Shown here: positions 53,374-54,542 of the stretch, piece after piece
Numbering within the stretch: the first letter of the stretch is position 1
Layout: the number at the start of each line of letters is the position of its first letter
Assembly (NCBI GenBank): GCA_004555175.1
Contig: SFJE01000010.1
Span: 1 to 54,542, forward strand
From: Lentisphaeraceae bacterium
Lineage (GTDB): Bacteria; Verrucomicrobiota; Kiritimatiellia; RFP12; DVOR01
DNA length: 54,542 bases
Direction: 5' to 3'
Made by a program: the position numbers and the translations under genes
The notes under the pieces: generated by a model
Seen by the model: only the letters and a program-made list of their open reading frames with translations
Database searches by the model: none
What the model was told of the DNA's origin: nothing

Positions 53374-54320
53374 ATCTCTACGACTTCGACGGCACCCTCT
53401 ACCGTGGTGATGCCTCGGTGGACTTTTGGCGTTTTGCCCTTCGCCGTCACCCACAGCTTGTGCGCTTTCTCCCGGGCCAAGGGTGGGCCGTGGCGATGCT
53501 GATGCTCGGACTGATCGACCGCGGCCGCGCCAAGGCGGGCTTCTTTCGTTTCCTAAACGGTCTTCCCCTCCCCGAGCAAGCGGTCGCAGACTTCTGGCAG
53601 AGCCGCTCAGTAAAGCGCCGCGCAGCTTGGTACCAACCAAGCCGCAAAGACTGCGTTATCACGGCCTCGCCCGACTTCCTTATCCGCGCCTGCCCGTGGT
53701 TAGAAGGTCTCCCCCTCATCGCCACGCGGATGGACCCTCGCACGGGCGAACTCCTCGGTGCGAACTGCCGGGGCGCGGAGAAGGTCCGCCGCTTCCGCGA
53801 AACCTTTCCCAAAGCGACCATCGATGGCTTTTGGTCGGATTCTCTAAGCGACACGCCCCTGGCCCATTACGCTCAAACAGCCTGGTGGGTACGCCGGGGC
53901 CGGTGCGTTCCGTGGCCGCAGGAGCTTCCCTTCTCCCACCGCCTGCGCGCACACTTCTGCTCGAGCCAATTCCTGCGCTTCATCCTTTGCGGCGGCTTCA
54001 ACGTCCTCACGGGGGTCGGCTTCGCCTGGGGCTTCTCCTTTCTCCTGCAAGCCAACGCCGCCTTCGTGGCCGGCTATCTCCTCAGCCTCTTCTTCTCCTA
54101 CCTCCTTAACGCCAGCGTCACCTTCCACGCTCGCCCCACCCTTCCCGCCTTCCTGCGCTATGCCATCGCCTACCTCCCCAACTTCCTCATCCAGAACCTC
54201 ACCGTCGCGCTCATCTACAACCTCCTCGCTTGGCCCAAGCTCCTCGCCTACCTCCTCTCCGCTCTCCTCGGCATTCCCCTCACCTTCCTCGCGCTGAAAT
54301 GCTTTGCCTTTCGCGCATAA
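53370..54320 (+). CDS. HAD phosphatase fused to a GtrA-like membrane domain
   Basis: A 316-residue fusion. Residues 1-~190 are a HAD-IB phosphatase: LYDFDGTLYRGD (motif I), DCVITASPDFLI (motif II), K in AEKVRRFRE and FWSDSLSDTPLAHYA (motif IV). Residues ~200-316 form a four-helix GtrA domain starting FLRFILCGGFNVLTGVGFAWG and ending in LTFLALKCFAF, the type linked to flipping polyprenyl-linked sugars. ATGA overlap with the UbiA-type gene shows tight coupling. A phosphatase after a DPPR synthase-like enzyme would give polyprenyl-phospho-ribose or a related pentose. Confidence 0.85.
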   Translation: MNLYDFDGTLYRGDASVDFWRFALRRHPQLVRFLPGQGWAVAMLMLGLIDRGRAKAGFFRFLNGLPLPEQAVADFWQSRSVKRRAAWYQPSRKDCVITASPDFLIRACPWLEGLPLIATRMDPRTGELLGANCRGAEKVRRFRETFPKATIDGFWSDSLSDTPLAHYAQTAWWVRRGRCVPWPQELPFSHRLRAHFCSSQFLRFILCGGFNVLTGVGFAWGFSFLLQANAAFVAGYLLSLFFSYLLNASVTFHARPTLPAFLRYAIAYLPNFLIQNLTVALIYNLLAWPKLLAYLLSALLGIPLTFLALKCFAFRA

Positions 54321-54402
54321 CGGCTCGCTCGAGATCCACTCAAGGAACGGAGTGGTCAAAAATAAGCCCTTGCGCACGATCACCGGCAGAAATTCGCCTT
54401 GT

Positions 54403-54433
54403 ACCCTTATCCCGGAATTTCCGAGATAAGGGT
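54403..54433. repeat. 31-bp near-perfect palindrome
   Basis: ACCCTTATC, one mismatch, CGGAA-T-TTCCG, then GATAAGGGT. It may be a terminator-like hairpin (83 bp after the stop, no T run) or a regulator site. Confidence 0.8.
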
Positions 54434-54511
54434 GTGCAGAAGGAAAGGAACGGCGGCGCGGATTATCACGCGGCGCGGAGAGAACTAACCGCTCGGCGGA
54501 GCGCAACTAAC

Positions 54512-54542
54512 AAGACCCCGTCTTATTGGTAATAAGGCCCCG
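54512..54542. repeat. Third array of the 22-bp palindromic repeat, truncated by window end
   Basis: AAGACCCCGTCTT, ATTGGTAAT, AAGGCCCCG: one full unit and the beginning of a second, at the same 22-bp spacing. Confidence 0.85.

Larger units (their letters stand above)
54321..54542. other. Intergenic region at the window end
   Basis: No gene seen. It contains a 31-bp palindrome (54403-54433) and the start of a third 22-bp palindrome array (54512-54542, cut by the window edge). Confidence 0.7.

Overview
The window is about 54.5 kb of GC-rich bacterial chromosome. It looks like a Gram-negative anaerobe or microaerophile of the Planctomycetota-Verrucomicrobiota-Kiritimatiellota-Lentisphaerota neighbourhood. 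The grounds are a signal-peptide beta-barrel protein ending in aromatic residues, FeoAB ferrous iron uptake, rubrerythrin, GatCAB, an RNase HIII, a GH123/DUF4091-like secreted protein and an Ig-repeat surface protein. The phylum is inferred; no rRNA or tRNA gene was seen.

Layout. 1-2020: tail of a surface protein, then a decayed insertion-sequence copy. 2054-10379: valS, a short MukF/JetA-like winged-helix gene, a reverse-strand glycosyltransferase cassette (gtrB-like, PMT-like and a frameshifted third gene), and a tail on the + strand that reads like the C-terminus of a JetD-type Toprim protein. The cassette seems to sit where the middle of a Wadjet-like locus once was. 11002-14748: feoA-feoB and an outer-membrane protein. 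15075-18669: a reverse operon of a glycosyltransferase, an SSB-tailed DUF3127 protein, prmC and a second glycosyltransferase. 18750-20095: an intact IS. 20131-25309: gatC-gatA-gatB and an ABC-F gene. 25778-29493: a strongly promoted cluster of exported lyxose-isomerase-like cupin, VOC protein, DhaK, DhaL and an LsrF-type aldolase/thiolase. 29781-32364: hisA and uup. 32460-36726: reverse operon pyrB-rnhC-aroA-PHP. 36789-37467: a PTPS/QueD-like protein with a zinc ribbon. 37902-44908: the complete phosphate module pstS-pstC-pstA-pstB-phoU-phoB-phoR behind a Pho-box-like site. 45136-50473: rubrerythrin, an FkbH-like protein, and the reverse pair DUF4091 protein plus beta-CASP nuclease. 50602-54320: an operon with an operator-like palindrome and a long structured leader, encoding a polytopic membrane protein, a UbiA-type prenyltransferase and a HAD-GtrA fusion. 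This set suggests a polyprenyl-phosphate-pentose donor pathway.

The intergenic space is unusually patterned. It holds three arrays of a 22-bp palindromic unit (10.7, 37.7 and 54.5 kb), eleven arrays of 7-bp periodic repeats often beside a small hairpin, a family of GC-rich hairpin mosaics, a 121-bp long-hairpin leader before gtrB and a switch-like leader at 50693-50852. Most promoters seen have an extended -10 (TGN-TATAMT type).

The best candidates for something undescribed are the 50.6-kb leader with its operon, the 22-bp palindrome arrays, the heptad family and the Wadjet-like remnant. All were read by eye; no homology search, alignment or folding was run.
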